In this document: positions 39,101-49,941 of the stretch, piece by piece
Layout of the letters: each line of letters starts with the position of its first letter
Position numbering within the stretch: position 1 is the first letter of the stretch
Source: Agelaius tricolor
Taxonomy: Eukaryota; Chordata; Aves; Passeriformes; Icteridae
Length of the DNA: 64,000 bases
Assembly: GCA_023055355.1 (NCBI GenBank)
Contig: JALJCS010000034.1
Span: 4,726,001 to 4,790,000, forward strand
Direction of reading: 5' to 3'
Program-made: the position numbers and the translations under genes
Notes under the pieces: generated by a model
Told to the model about the DNA's origin: nothing
Seen by the model: only the letters and a program-made list of their open reading frames with translations
Databases searched by the model: none

Positions 39101-41515
39101 AGTCTTTTTTGGTGGGAGAAATCTGACCTTTTCAACCCATAGGCTCTTGATGGATATTATTTTTTACACTGTCTCCAAAATACCAGAGTCTCCTGACTTC
39201 CTCAATCTCAAAGGGAACCAAGGTTAATTTTGATTTCCCCAGGAACAGAATCCAGCCCTTGACACTGAATATTCCTTGGCAGGTCGTTGTTACTATGGAG
39301 CAAAATTCCAAGATGTGCCTGGCAAGCTCTTCTAGAGTGCAACAAACCCCATCAAACATGCAGGGGGTGTCTTGGCACTTTATACTTGAATTGCCAAGTG
39401 CAGAATGTGTCAGAGAAGTAAGATCCAGAAAATGGGAAAATGATAAAAAGACAGAGTTGAATAGCAAATTATATTTTATCACTCTCTCATTGGAATGTGG
39501 GAAAGTGACATCACTGTAGTCTTGTAGATTTGTGGCAAGAGATTTCAGGAATAGAAGAGTAAAAGAAAGGTGGGGGTCTGTTTATTTGGTTTTTTCCCCG
39601 AGAAGTTAAAATCTGTAAATATTGAAGTGAATGATGCTGTGGCCAGAATCCTGTGTGGCTCCTGTGACATGTTCCTTTTCTTGTAGCTGGTTTCTGGTGG
39701 GAAAGCAGTGACAGCTTCTGAGCTATCTGAGAACTGGCTCTCTAGAAACACACTTTAGCACCATTTGGTACCACACAAGTGTATGAAGGCTCAGAGGAAG
39801 AAGTTGCCATGAAAAAAAAATTGCCTGTTGCAAACTTCCCTTCAAGAGATCTATGGAAGAACTTCTTCCCTGCTTGCATTTGCCTGTTAAAATCTCTCTG
39901 AAATGCTTTTCAGTGGTAAAGCAGAACCAAGAACACGACACAGACGTGAGGCTACTGCTTCCCCACAGAAGCTGCTGCAGCCACAGAGGGAACCTAAACT
40001 TTGGTTGTCGACACGCTGTTCTCGAGAGCGACAAGAGAGATTGTGTTCATTAGGCCAACCCCATCACTCTTGCTAAAAGCAGGCTCAGGTTTCCATGTAT
40101 ATTTTCAAATCAAATTAGAAACGCTGCTCCCGAGACCTCCTTCAGCTGACAGTGACAGATTGCACAACCTGATAAACAGGAGGCATTCCTGGAGCTGTGC
40201 TAACACCCCAGTCGCCACAAGTGCTTAGATAATAAAAACATGCACAGAGCCATGTATTTAAATCAGCAGAGAGCTTCTCCTCTTCCCCCAGTGAAGCAGC
40301 CCACTCCTGGGAAGACACCACTTCAGCAGAAATGGGAAAGGTCGGTGTCTGTGTGCAATGGAAAAGGCAGTTTGCTCAGCACTAGGACAGGAGGCAAGAA
40401 TTTGCAGGTAATTTATGGTAGATGAGAGTAAGTTATTATTGGTATTCAGTAATAATGGCAATTTTACTTTTTCACAAAGCTGTTTGTACAGATGAAGTCA
40501 TAGTAGCTAAAATAGTTAACAATTAATACAAAGTAAGGAAGATATGGTCAGTAGCTTAGAATATCTTGTGCACATGCTACCCATGTAGCAGCTACACATG
40601 AAGGCTAGAGAGGCAGTTCTCCAAGGAAGATTAAACTTGATCAGACAGCAGTAACCATGGGTACCTGAAGAAGAGGTGTAGAGGTACCAAGTTGCCTTTA
40701 TGTCAAAGGAGTGGTGGAAAATGAAGAGACTTGCTGTGGCCTACCCTTAGGAGAGTGAAGTTTTGCCTGTGGTTACCCAAGGAAAATTACTGGTTTCTTT
40801 GATACAGTGCAGGACATGGGGAAGGGCAAGTGTGTTCTCAGACTCTCAGCCTATTTTACAGACTTTGGCATTTTCCTCCTGTTTAATTTGGGCACACACT
40901 AAACCCCTCTCTCTGCAGCATTTCCCCGGTGCTTTGATTCCACATTCAAATGTTCGTGAGGCAGGTTCACGTCGAGGTTCGTCCCTTTGTTCTTGGAGGT
41001 TTGCCTGGCTGCTGCCTTTCACTGTCTCCTCTGCCTCTAAGAAAAACTGATGTTATCTCCTGAAGTGAAAACTACAGGTTCTATTTGTAACTGAGGATTT
41101 CCTGTGTGCCTTTCCCCAGCCCGAGCAGTGACAGCAAGAGGCAGCGGCGCACGGGCTGCGCGTCTTCAGAGAGCTTTGAGAACAGCCCCTACACAGGAGC
41201 TGAAGAAATCCCCAGCCACCCGTGCCTTTGATCTCAGATAAAGGTCAACCTGTCTGGTAGAAAGTGTGATGGGAAACGCTGCCACATCAGCCTTCGCTTT
41301 CTCTTCCTTATGCTGAAGTGATTCACTGTACGTGTCAGGGTATGCCTTCACCACAGCACTCATGCTGTTTGGCTCTTGGGAGCAGCTCTGTTTATCTCAT
41401 GCACCAGCTTAAGCCAGGGCCAGCAAGATTTCATGAGAGCTGCTGAGAAACTGCCCACAGCACTTGTTATTACAGCAGTGTTCCATAGCCTGTTGTTGGT
41501 TTGTTGGAGAGTTTT

Positions 41516-41762
41516 TAAATCATGGAATCATTTAGGTTGGAAAAAAATCTTTAAGGTCATTGAGTCCAGCCATCAACTCAGTGTCACCAGTAGACCAGTC
41601 CCTAAGTGCCACATCTACACAACTTTTAAATCCCTCCAGGGCTGGTGACTCAGCCAGCTCCCTGAGCAGCCTGTTCCAGTGCCTTCAGTGAAGAATTTTT
41701 TCCTGCTCCCCAATCTAAATCTCCACTGGTGCAACTTGAGGCCATTTCCTCTTGCCTTGTAT
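41516..41762 (-). mobile_element. CR1 LINE 3' fragment, antisense
   Basis: The plus-strand left edge, AATCATGGAATCATTTAGG, is the reverse complement of a CR1 tail. It is followed by GGTCATTGAGTCCAGCCATC, CCTGAGCAGCCTGTTCCAGTG and CAACTTGAGGCCATTTCCTC. These are characteristic of an older CR1 subfamily different from the 2.4, 7.0 and 22.6 kb copies. The insertion is about 2.8 kb upstream of the SPRY1 CpG island. Confidence 0.9.
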
Positions 41763-44748
41763 ATATAGGCCTAGTGGTGTGTTAAAAAATTAGTTATGCT
41801 GGTCTTGTCCCAACAAGCATTCAGAGTTTCTGAGACTGTTCAAGCACTGACAACTACAAAGTTCCACCTGACACAAACTCAAAGTTGCTGACACACAAAG
41901 CTTTGGGGAGCTGCAGGTTCCAGTCGGTTCTCCTGATGCCACCTCTGCAAGATCATCACTGGTGAGGGAAGGACCTGAGCTACACATGCTACAGGTAAGA
42001 CTGGCACAACAATTTGGTTCATAATTTTGTTATAAATGCTAATGGAGGGGGGTGTTTAGTTGCCTTTGAATTTCTCTGTAACCTTAGAAATGTTGTTGCA
42101 GCTGTGAAGACTGGTTATGAAGTGACAAGTAACGTGCATAAAGGGAAGCACTTCCCCTGCCGAGTCTCCTCAAAGCCGTGTTGGCTTTGTGACTGGGGCT
42201 GAGTGTGTGTGTCTTCCTTCTGGACTGGGATTTGTGCCTTAGCAAGGCTAAGAGATGCTGCTTAGGGAGAAATAGAATAATATTTCCAGGTGGGATCCAT
42301 GGAAATAGCTGTTACTGATGGTGGGAGGATCACAGTTTATCCAGTGCATCTTTACAAAGGTCACTTAAGTCGCCTAAAGATAAAAGTTGCTTCTAGGTGT
42401 CGATTAGGAAGAAAACCAAACATAAAGCTAAGCATGGATTGTGGTTTTGTTCTGTCCATTGCATCTTCTGGCACTTGGGCTGCCATGAGGGAGAAGTAGC
42501 ATCTGACTGCAGAGGGTGGGGATTATCTCCAGTACCTGATGCTCAAAGTGAAGGTGGAAACAGGGGTTGGATCACTGCTCTTGGCCATCATTCAGTCTCT
42601 TGAACCCCATTCTGGCAGGTTTTCCTGAAGGATTTCCTTTGGGCATAGAGGGCTGGTCTCTATTGACGTGGTGTCAGCTGAGCCACTTCTAGATGATGGT
42701 TTGGGGATAGAAAATAACTTGGTTGCATCAGATTCCTGCCTGAGCATCAATCCTCAAATTAAGGCCGTGCTAGGATGCAGCCAGAGGTGCCAGTTCATTC
42801 TCCAGAATGTAGCTCTCCTTTTTCTAATCAGAACTTCTCACTGCTATAATTTCCAGGAATAATCTAGTGAGATGGACTTCTGTGAGGCGCAGGAATGTTT
42901 GCTTGAGCCTGTGGAGAGCCTTTGGATATCGCTGGAGGGTTTTTCCTTCTTTCAGTGAAGTATTAATTCAGGTGCCAGGTGATAGTGAACACCTGCCAGT
43001 ACTCTTAGTTATTTGACTGACCCATTTAAGCCTGGTATTATGTTTCTAAAATCAAGCTCTTACACTTGGCATAGATTTTTTTTAAGGTGGTCCTGGCTTT
43101 AGAGATGTGAAAGGAGAGGTGTTGAGGTATTTTTAGGGTTGTATCCTAGGAAAAATGTATATGAACTTTTGTGAGAACAGAGCCCTGCCACTTCCAAAGG
43201 CTCCAAGATGAACTCACACCACTAAGACTACTCTGCAGGAGTAGTGGGTTTTTTTAAATTTTCTTAGTCACTTTGGTTCTTCAGTTGGATATTTTTTTCT
43301 CTTCATAGGTTTTTGTAACTCTTTATAGGTTCCAAAGTTTTCAGGTGGATTTCACTGAAAATGATTTTGTACTTTTGTGCTCAACGTGTGCCTGAGAATG
43401 CTTTTGGTGAACAACCACGCTTTCTAAATCCCACAGCAATATTAATACTGATTTGGTGTACTTTCATTCCACACCAAGGATTTTTATGCCATTGTTTGTC
43501 CTTTGAGCCTCTGTCATTGGAGAATGGTATTTATGGTTTGTCTGTATCAGCAATCTGTTAATTACAAACTCAGAAGTATTAGGAGTCATACTACCACTAG
43601 TACTATATTCAGTATAGAACCTCTAATGCATGCAAATTTAATTTCATAGAAAGATAGGTGATTCAGGTAAAGGTTGTGCATAATAATGGAAATTTCAAAA
43701 ATGCAGTTCAGGTGATTTCTTTCCAAACTTAAGGAAGTTTAATGGAAAACAACTGTGCTATATCCACGAGTGTGAGCTGGGTGCACAGACTGTCACCGAG
43801 TTCCCCCTTTGTGGTACAATCCTGTTTGTAGGGATTGTTTGCTTTTGGATGTATGTTCCTGCTAAGCAGCTCCACATATCCTTAGCACATACTTCTTTTA
43901 TTTGGGGCAAAAGATGGGAGAATGGTATTTTTTCTGAAAGAGATTGCTAGTGTGTTTCAGATAAACTTAAGGCTGAGTGGTGTTTAGCCAAGTACTGGAA
44001 GTCTCAACTATTCCAATACTTTACATGTTGCTATGAAATAATTCTCAGAATTTGGATGTGCTTTACATCACTTTCCCATGTTCTTTTGGTGGCCTGTTTA
44101 AATACTTCACTCAATGAGAAAAACCAAACCAAACCCCCAAAAATCATATGTAAAAGGTAATATCTGGCCATAAAACTACTGGCTTTAAAAGCATCCCTGT
44201 ATCTCTTTGGCACCATGGCAGAGATGCAGTGGGGAGCTTTGCATGGGACCTTGCCGAGGCAGGGCTGGAAAGGCGGGAGAGAGACAGCCGGGTCGATAAC
44301 CCGTATCGTCTCTGGTGCTGCAGTGTCAGCTGTAAAACGATGGGAAGAGCCGCTTCCTATCTTATGGCAGGATGACAAGAGGGAATGATCTTCTCGGGTC
44401 CTCAGCTACCTCTGCAATAGTCTGAAAGAAGCAGAAAATAGCTTGTGAATATGAACGAAGGGCTGTTCCACCTGGCTTGAAGGGCGCTGACGGTAAAACA
44501 CAGTCAGGAATCTCTCTGTAACGCTGTCAGAGGAGCAGAACTTCAGCCCTTCAGCAGAGCCCAGTGCCCGGCGGTGCCGCGGCAGCTCCATGAGCGCAGG
44601 CGGGGGCAGCGTGTGCGGACCGGGCAGCTCCGAGCTGCGCCGGGCCGAGCCCCCGGGGCGCTCCCTCTGCCGGCGGGGCCTCGGGGCCGGGAGGAGCCGC
44701 GGCTGCAGGACAGCGCGGGGCCGGGGCCGGGGCCGGAGAGGGGCAGGT

Positions 44749-44798
44749 CCTCCCTCCTTCCCTCCTTCATTCCCTCCCTCCCTCCTTCCTTCCTTCCC
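44749..44798. repeat. (CCTT/CCTC)n pyrimidine microsatellite
   Basis: About 50 bases of pure C/T tetranucleotide repeat inside the SPRY1 CpG island. The strand is almost entirely pyrimidine, so it could adopt a triplex (H-DNA) form, as seen in other GC-rich promoters. Length variation between individuals is likely. Confidence 0.85.
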
Positions 44799-45052
44799 CG
44801 GCGGCCCGCGGGAGCGGCGGTGCCCGCGCGGGAGCGGCTCCCGGCGGGAGGGCGGGGAATCCACGCCGGGATTTCGGAGGCACACTGACATCAGGGGGGC
44901 GCGGCCGGCGGCGGGCGGGGGCTGCGCGCTGAAAGGCGGCGAGGCGCGGCCCGAGTCACTCCGGAACGGCGGCGGGGCAGCGCGGAGCGGCTGCCGGCAC
45001 TGCCTGGGCTGGATCCGCGCCGCCAATGTGCCGCGGGAGGCGGGCGCTCACC

Positions 45053-45068
45053 CCGGCCCTAGGTAAGC
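45053..45068 (+). promoter_or_regulatory. SPRY1: Candidate 5' splice site of SPRY1 noncoding exon 1
   Basis: CCTAG followed by GTAAGC at 45063 matches the donor consensus well and lies inside the CpG island. Spliced to the acceptor at 48923 it would give a 5'-UTR intron of about 3.86 kb. Other good donors follow at 46188 (TCA|GTAAGT) and 46507 (CAG|GTAATC), so alternative first exons are possible. The choice between them is inference. Confidence 0.45.
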
Positions 45069-47239
45069 CCGGGCGGCGCTCGCCGTGCCGCGCACCCACC
45101 TCCCGCCGGGTCAGGTGCGGGCGGGCGGCCGGGGCTCCCCGCGCCGCGCTGGGGGCGGCCGCGCTGCGAGGCGTGCGGGAGGTGCGGGCGAGCCGCGCTC
45201 GCTGCTCCGCGGGGCACCGGGCGGGAGAGCCGGGGCTCGGCTCCCCGGGCCGGCAGCGCTGAGCCGGGCGCGATTCGCTGCTCGCAGAGAAGCTCCGGCT
45301 CGGTGCTCCCCGTCCCGCCCGGCGCGGGGTCTCCGGCGCGTCGGAGCTTTGCGCGACCCTCTCGAGCCTGCGGAGACCTCGGTGCCAGACTGCGGCGTGC
45401 GGGGTCGCCTCTCCCCGCCGCGTCCTGCCCCTGCCCCGAGCCTGTCATTCGGCCCCCGGCAGCGACAGCCAGCACATGGCTCTGTGCGGGGAGCTCGCAG
45501 GGCCATTGCATTGCGCTGCCTTTGGCTTCGTTCGCAGTTCGCTGAGCTCTGCCTGGAGAGCCAGAGCCGCTTCTTGATCGCTTTAAAAAGCAAATTAAAA
45601 ATCAAAACAAAAAAGAAAAAACCCAACCTAGTCTTTCGCACCAGAGGTTGTGGTTGCACTTTGCCAGACGGGACTTGCGGCAAGGACCATGCGGTGAAGC
45701 CGAGCGCCGGAGCGGGACCGCAGCGCTGCACTCTGCGATCGCAAAGGGAAATAACAAACAGCCGGAGCAGGAGCCGCGCACCCGCCGCCTCTTCCCGGAG
45801 ACCTGCATCGCAACAAGCCCCGCTGCCTGCCGCAGCCTGCAGCCGCCTGAGGCTCGATCCAAACACTCCGCTTTGCAGGAAGGGCTGGATTTGCTCCCCG
45901 TCTCCTCCGGACCGAGAGAGCTGCGGCCGAAGGAGAGCGCCGCTTCCACGGGCGGCCGGGGCCGCTGCATGCTGACCCCCGGGAGAGGGGAGCTGCGGTG
46001 GGCAGGAGAGCGGGGCTTTTCTCCGCTGGCCCAGTAGGACCTGGAGATCGGCGAGCGAGGGCTGTGCGGGGACGAGGAGCGCAGCCCGCCGGCGTTCCCC
46101 GCCCCGGGGGCCGGGAGAGCGAGGAGCCGAGGCCCCGCCGCCCCCCGCCCGCTGGATTTGCCGTTCCCGGTGGCTCCCTGCACATCAGTAAGTTGGGACC
46201 CGCCGTGCGCTCACAGCGGGGCCGGCGCTGCCGCAGCCAGCAGGTGCCGCGGGGCGCTGCGGCGCCCGCCCGGTGAGGGGCGGCCCCGACCACCTTCGCA
46301 GCGTCCCCCTCCCGGAATGGAGGCACCGGGCTGCTGCGGGAAGGCTCGCTAGGGACTGTGTCCGGCTGCGAACGAGCAGAACGTCAAAAACACCCCCAAG
46401 CCCTCCTCGCAGGTGGGGGCCGGAGGGGCTGAGGCGGGGGTGCCGAGCCGCAGCGCGGGGAAACCCCGGGGCTGAGCGGCCGCTCGGCTGCCGCTTTAAG
46501 CGCCAGGTAATCTGCCCTCCCGAGGCAGGGACGGGCTAAGATCTGCCTTCCCCTGAGGAAGACAGAGAGAAGGAGGGAAAGGAAAGGGAAAAAAAAAAAA
46601 AAAGCCTGTGTTTTCATTCATAACTTTTTTTTTCTTCCCCTTTTCCCCTCCTCTTCCTTCCTCTCCGTCAGCGCCGTGATCCGCTCCGCTCGGGGCGCAG
46701 AGGGCGCCGCGCCGCCGCCGCCCGCCCGGGGCTGCGGGGAGCGGGGCGGAGCAGGGCGGGACGGGGGGGGCTGGCGGCGTGTCCGAGCGGGTGTGGAGAA
46801 GGGGAGGGAAGCGGGATCCCACCCCCGAGGTGCGGGGAGGGAGCGCAGCCCCGGGTGCAGAACCGTGAGGGCTCTCGCCGCCTGCGCCGTACGTTATTTT
46901 ATTATTTTGTTTTACTCGTTTTTATTTCATTGTCCGGGGGGGAAGCAGTTTACGAGCGATCTGCGCGGGGGTGGAGGTGGCTGGTTCAACTCTCGCCCCG
47001 GTCTGCAGCTGGGCTTGTCAGTCTGCGCCGCGTTGATGTTGCACTTTCCCCCCAAAGATGGCACTGGATGTCTTTCGCATTTTCTTGGGATATTGTTTTT
47101 CATCCCCTAGGGAGCCCAGCTCCTGGCTGGTACAGCTGTAAATCTTTCCCTTTTCGCATTCATTCACCCTTGGTCTGTTGTGGATTTGTATTCAGTGCTC
47201 GTGAGGAAGGCTGCTTCTTGTGTGGGGTAGGAGGAAATT

Positions 47240-47442
47240 CTTTGCTGGAGGGTGGTGAGGCACTGGCCCAGGAAAAAACTGTGAATGCCCCGTCCCTGGA
47301 AGTGCCCAAGGCCAGGTCGGATGGAGCTCTGAGCCACCTGGTCTAGTGGAAAGTGTCCCTGCCCGCGGCCAGGGGCTTTGGGACTCTGCAGAGTCTTTTA
47401 GGTCCCTTCCAACCAAGCCATCCTGTGATTCTGTTCTGTGAA
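47240..47442 (+). mobile_element. CR1 LINE 3' fragment, sense
   Basis: GGAGGGTGGTGAGGCACTGG, GAATGCCCCGTCCCTGGAAG, CACCTGGTCTAGTGGAAAG and GGTCCCTTCCAACCAAGCC end in a doubled tail (ATCCTGTGATTCTGTTCTGTGA). It sits in the SPRY1 5'-UTR intron in the same direction as the gene, just past the CpG island. Confidence 0.88.
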
Positions 47443-48903
47443 TTAGAAGCGAGAGTGTTTGGTTTTCTGTTTAATCTGGTGACCACAAAGCCCACACAGG
47501 TGATGTTAGATGTAAAATGAAATCTTTGACTACTGCATGAGGACAAAGATGTTGTGTCACGGCGGACGCTGTCACTTTCTGCCCATGGTGACTGCCTGCT
47601 AGAAGAAACATTTCCTCTTCTTGTTCTTCCTGTGCTTCCACACCACGGTGCCTTTTGCTCTCTGGAGTGGGGAACAGCTCCATGCTGGCTGTGGTCTGGG
47701 TACGCAAGACACTCTCATAGCATTATTGGATGAGGTTTTGAAATGCGTGATAGCACTCACCTTTCTCTGCTTTCAGGTAAATACATCCCGGGGGGAGTGT
47801 GAAAAGGGACTTCTCCTCTGGCTGACAGTAAAGAAAAGCAGTTTGTTGTCTTGGCTCCCTGCATAAATGTGGCACTTAAATACTCAGCTACATTTTTGTG
47901 TAGGTGCAGAACTGTCACTGCAGTTTCCTCAGTGTTGCAACCTTCATGTCTCTCGCTAGGCAGGATGGAAAGGGATGGAAACGTGTAACATCTCTACTAT
48001 TCTCCTGCTATTTAAAAGATAGACGAGCAGATGTTCTGTTTATTTGAGAAGCTTTCAATCTCTCTTTTGAAAATGGATTTGTTCTTTGTGTTTTGAGGTT
48101 CTTGTTGAGGGGTTTTTATCTGCTCTTAACGTTCCCATGAATGCTCAGGTACTTTTTGTTTGACACCTAGTTCATCTAAGCCTTTTCTACCCCATTTTTC
48201 TTTCACACTCCGGCCTGTGGTCAGGAATATTTGAAAACAGGTTGTTTGCACCCTTGCTTTAATTTTATAAAGGAGCATATTAGATGTGTAGGCTGAGTTA
48301 CTTTCTCACAGAAAATGTCTTGGCCACTTGACAGCACTTAGTTCAGGACTCTGTAATGCACATACGTCACTTTAAGAGGGAGACTTTCCAAATGCACTAG
48401 GAAGCAAATCTGTGGAGCTTTCTGATGCTGCACATTCAGGGAGAAGAGTGAGAACTGGGCTCGTTCCTCACTCTGCCATAGGGAACATGACCGTAGTGGT
48501 GTTCTTGGCTGTTTCCAGCTCAGTGTCAGGGGCATTCGGAATGGCTGTTGCTAGAGACAGATGTTGAGTTCAGTAGCAAGGGAGAGGCACTTCCCATGGC
48601 TTGCCAAGAAAGCATACAAGTTAATACTGGATTTTTATTTTTTAAATTTTTTTTTGAATGGTATGGGGTCTCCTTTGCATTCCTGATCCATGATGCCATA
48701 CCCACTCTCCCCATTACTGGACTTTGGCCAGATCCTCAGCACTGCTGTAATTCCCTGCTGAAAGTGATCAGTACCAGGTGGCTGGGGCAGTTTGGGCTTT
48801 GCCAGATCATTTCTGTTTTCAGAAAGTATCCGGTGCTTTATCCCTCCGCTGCCCTTGATCTCACGTGTGTATATGTACACACGCAGTGTTTATTTACACC
48901 TTC

Positions 48904-48923
48904 TGTCTCCTTCTTTATTTCAG
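48904..48923 (+). promoter_or_regulatory. SPRY1: 3' splice site of the SPRY1 coding exon
   Basis: The pyrimidine tract TGTCTCCTTCTTTATTTCAG ends at 48923, 55 bases before the SPRY1 ATG. A single downstream exon carrying the whole coding sequence is the known structure of vertebrate Sprouty genes. Confidence 0.85.
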
Positions 48924-48978
48924 GATCTCAGATGCATGCCAGGTTCCCGCTGAATGCCAGCAGCAGAGATCACTACAG
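48924..48978 (+). other. SPRY1: SPRY1 exon-2 5' leader with three upstream ATGs
   Basis: The 55 untranslated bases between the acceptor and the SPRY1 start contain ATGs at 48932, 48936 and 48954, all out of frame with SPRY1. The first opens a 30-codon frame that ends at 49024, inside the coding sequence. The second is a 5-codon frame ending at 48953. The third runs to 49067, also inside the coding sequence. All three have a pyrimidine at -3 and C at +4, which is weak context. The SPRY1 ATG has C at -3 but G at +4. Confidence 0.8.
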
Positions 48979-49941
48979 ATGGAGCCCCAAAGTCAGCACG
49001 GCAGCGGCGGCTCCCTGGTGGTGATTCAGCAGCCCTCCCTGGACAGCCGGCAGCGCTTGGACTATGACAGGGACGGCCAGCCCGCCACCATCTTGTCACT
49101 GGACCAGATCAAGGCCATCAGGGGCAGTAACGAATACACCGAGGGGCCGTCGGTGGTGAAGAAGCCGGCTCCACGGACGGCGCCGAGGCAGGAGAAGCAT
49201 GAGAGGACTCACGAGATTATACCGATTAATGTGAATAACAACTACGAGCACAGGCCCGGCCAGGCGGGGCACGCGGCCCATCAGCAGAGCGCCAGGGCTC
49301 CCGTGCTGAGCCGCTCCACCAGCACGGGCAGCGCGGCCAGCTCCGGCAGCAACAGCAGCGCCTCCTCGGAGCAAGGGCTGCTGGGGCGCTCGCCGCCCTC
49401 CCGGCCGGGCTCCGGCCACAGATCCGAGCGGACGATCCGGGCGCAGCCCAAGCAGTCGGCGCTGATCGTGGACGATCTGAAGGGGCCTCTGAAAGAGGAC
49501 TTGACGCAGCACAAGTTCATCTGCGAGCGGTGCGGGAAGTGCAAGTGCGGGGAGTGCACGGCGCCGCGGGCCCTGCCCTCCTGCCTGGCCTGCAACCGGC
49601 AGTGCCTGTGCTCGGCCGAGAGCATGGTGGAGTACGGCACCTGCATGTGCCTGGTCAAAGGCATCTTCTACCACTGTTCCAACGACGATGAAGGGGACTC
49701 GTACGCGGATAATCCCTGCTCCTGCTCCCAGGCACACTGCTGTTCTAGGTACCTGTGCATGGGAGCCATGTCCTTGTTCCTGCCTTGCTTGCTCTGCTAC
49801 CCTCCGGCCAAAGGATGCCTAAAACTCTGCCGGGGGTGCTATGACCGCGTCAATCGTCCGGGCTGCCGGTGCAAGAACTCCAACACGGTCTATTGTAAAC
49901 TGGAGAGCTGCCCCTCCCGGGGTCAGGGCAAGCCCTCATGA
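48979..49941 (+). CDS. SPRY1: SPRY1, Sprouty-1 RTK/ERK signalling antagonist
   Basis: This complete 320-residue protein lies in one exon. Sprouty-1 is a membrane-associated feedback inhibitor of FGF, GDNF/RET and other receptor tyrosine kinase signalling to RAS-ERK. It is important in kidney and branching development. Residues 10-50 carry the conserved [18 protein letters not shown] and [20 protein letters not shown] stretches. Tyr53 in NEYTEGP is the conserved phosphotyrosine that binds the CBL TKB domain and GRB2. A serine-rich motif lies at about 110-130 ([20 protein letters not shown]). The cysteine-rich Sprouty domain runs from about Cys182 to Cys298, with many paired cysteines and the palmitoylation/membrane-targeting region. 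The C-terminus is [14 protein letters not shown]. The start at [10 protein letters not shown] was chosen because it matches the SPRY1 N-terminus; SPRY2 differs throughout the N-terminal half. The reading frame is also open upstream to an ATG at 48865, but that lies in the intron. No frameshift or missing key residue is seen. Confidence 0.98.
   Translation: MEPQSQHGSGGSLVVIQQPSLDSRQRLDYDRDGQPATILSLDQIKAIRGSNEYTEGPSVVKKPAPRTAPRQEKHERTHEIIPINVNNNYEHRPGQAGHAAHQQSARAPVLSRSTSTGSAASSGSNSSASSEQGLLGRSPPSRPGSGHRSERTIRAQPKQSALIVDDLKGPLKEDLTQHKFICERCGKCKCGECTAPRALPSCLACNRQCLCSAESMVEYGTCMCLVKGIFYHCSNDDEGDSYADNPCSCSQAHCCSRYLCMGAMSLFLPCLLCYPPAKGCLKLCRGCYDRVNRPGCRCKNSNTVYCKLESCPSRGQGKPS

Larger units (their letters stand above)
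28811..44544. other. Intergenic region between AFG2A and SPRY1
   Basis: About 15.7 kb with no recognisable gene. It contains a CR1 tail near 33.1 kb, an antisense CR1 fragment near 41.5-41.8 kb and small homopolymers (A14 near 34.37 kb, C9 near 35.96 kb). The longest open frame is 181 codons at 32220-32765, with no recognisable domain. A short CpG-rich, coding-like stretch lies at 41.12-41.23 kb behind a good acceptor and is treated under findings. Parts may be SPRY1 regulatory DNA, but nothing in the sequence alone proves this. Confidence 0.7.
44545..47040 (+). promoter_or_regulatory. SPRY1: CpG island, probable SPRY1 promoter region
   Basis: Base composition changes abruptly from about 40% GC to a dense CpG-rich block of roughly 2.5 kb, then falls back. 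It holds many GGGCGG-type SP1 boxes and GCGGGGGC-type EGR/WT1-like sites, and lies 2-4 kb before the SPRY1 coding exon. This is where the noncoding first exon is expected from known vertebrate SPRY1 structure. There is no strong TATA box; a TTTAAAAAG at about 45581 is the nearest match. An AT-rich interruption lies at about 46890-46930. Long open frames on both strands here (up to 296 codons) are rich in Arg, Pro, Ala and Gly and reflect rare stop codons in GC-rich DNA. Exact transcription starts cannot be fixed by eye. Confidence 0.85.
45063..48923 (+). other. SPRY1: Probable SPRY1 5'-UTR intron (with alternative first exons)
   Basis: The stretch between the first candidate donor and the coding-exon acceptor contains the second half of the CpG island, a CR1 fragment at 47.24 kb and AT-rich noncoding DNA. 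If later donors are used, parts of 45.1-46.5 kb are exon. The 47.45-48.9 kb portion contains no recognisable gene and no repeat that I can name. Confidence 0.6.

Noticed and set aside
44406..45026. 206-codon minus-strand open frame at the SPRY1 CpG island, divergent from SPRY1
   Set aside because: Composition is dominated by Arg, Pro, Gly and Ala with no domain. Stops are rare in GC-rich DNA. A divergent noncoding transcript is possible but not shown.
45085..46326. Several 130-296-codon frames on both strands in the CpG island
   Set aside because: They overlap each other in several frames, share low-complexity composition and have no recognisable motif. They are explained by GC content.
48548..49024. 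158-codon plus-strand frame overlapping the SPRY1 start
   Set aside because: It crosses the splice acceptor. Only its last part (48932-49024) can be in the mRNA, and that is listed as an upstream frame.
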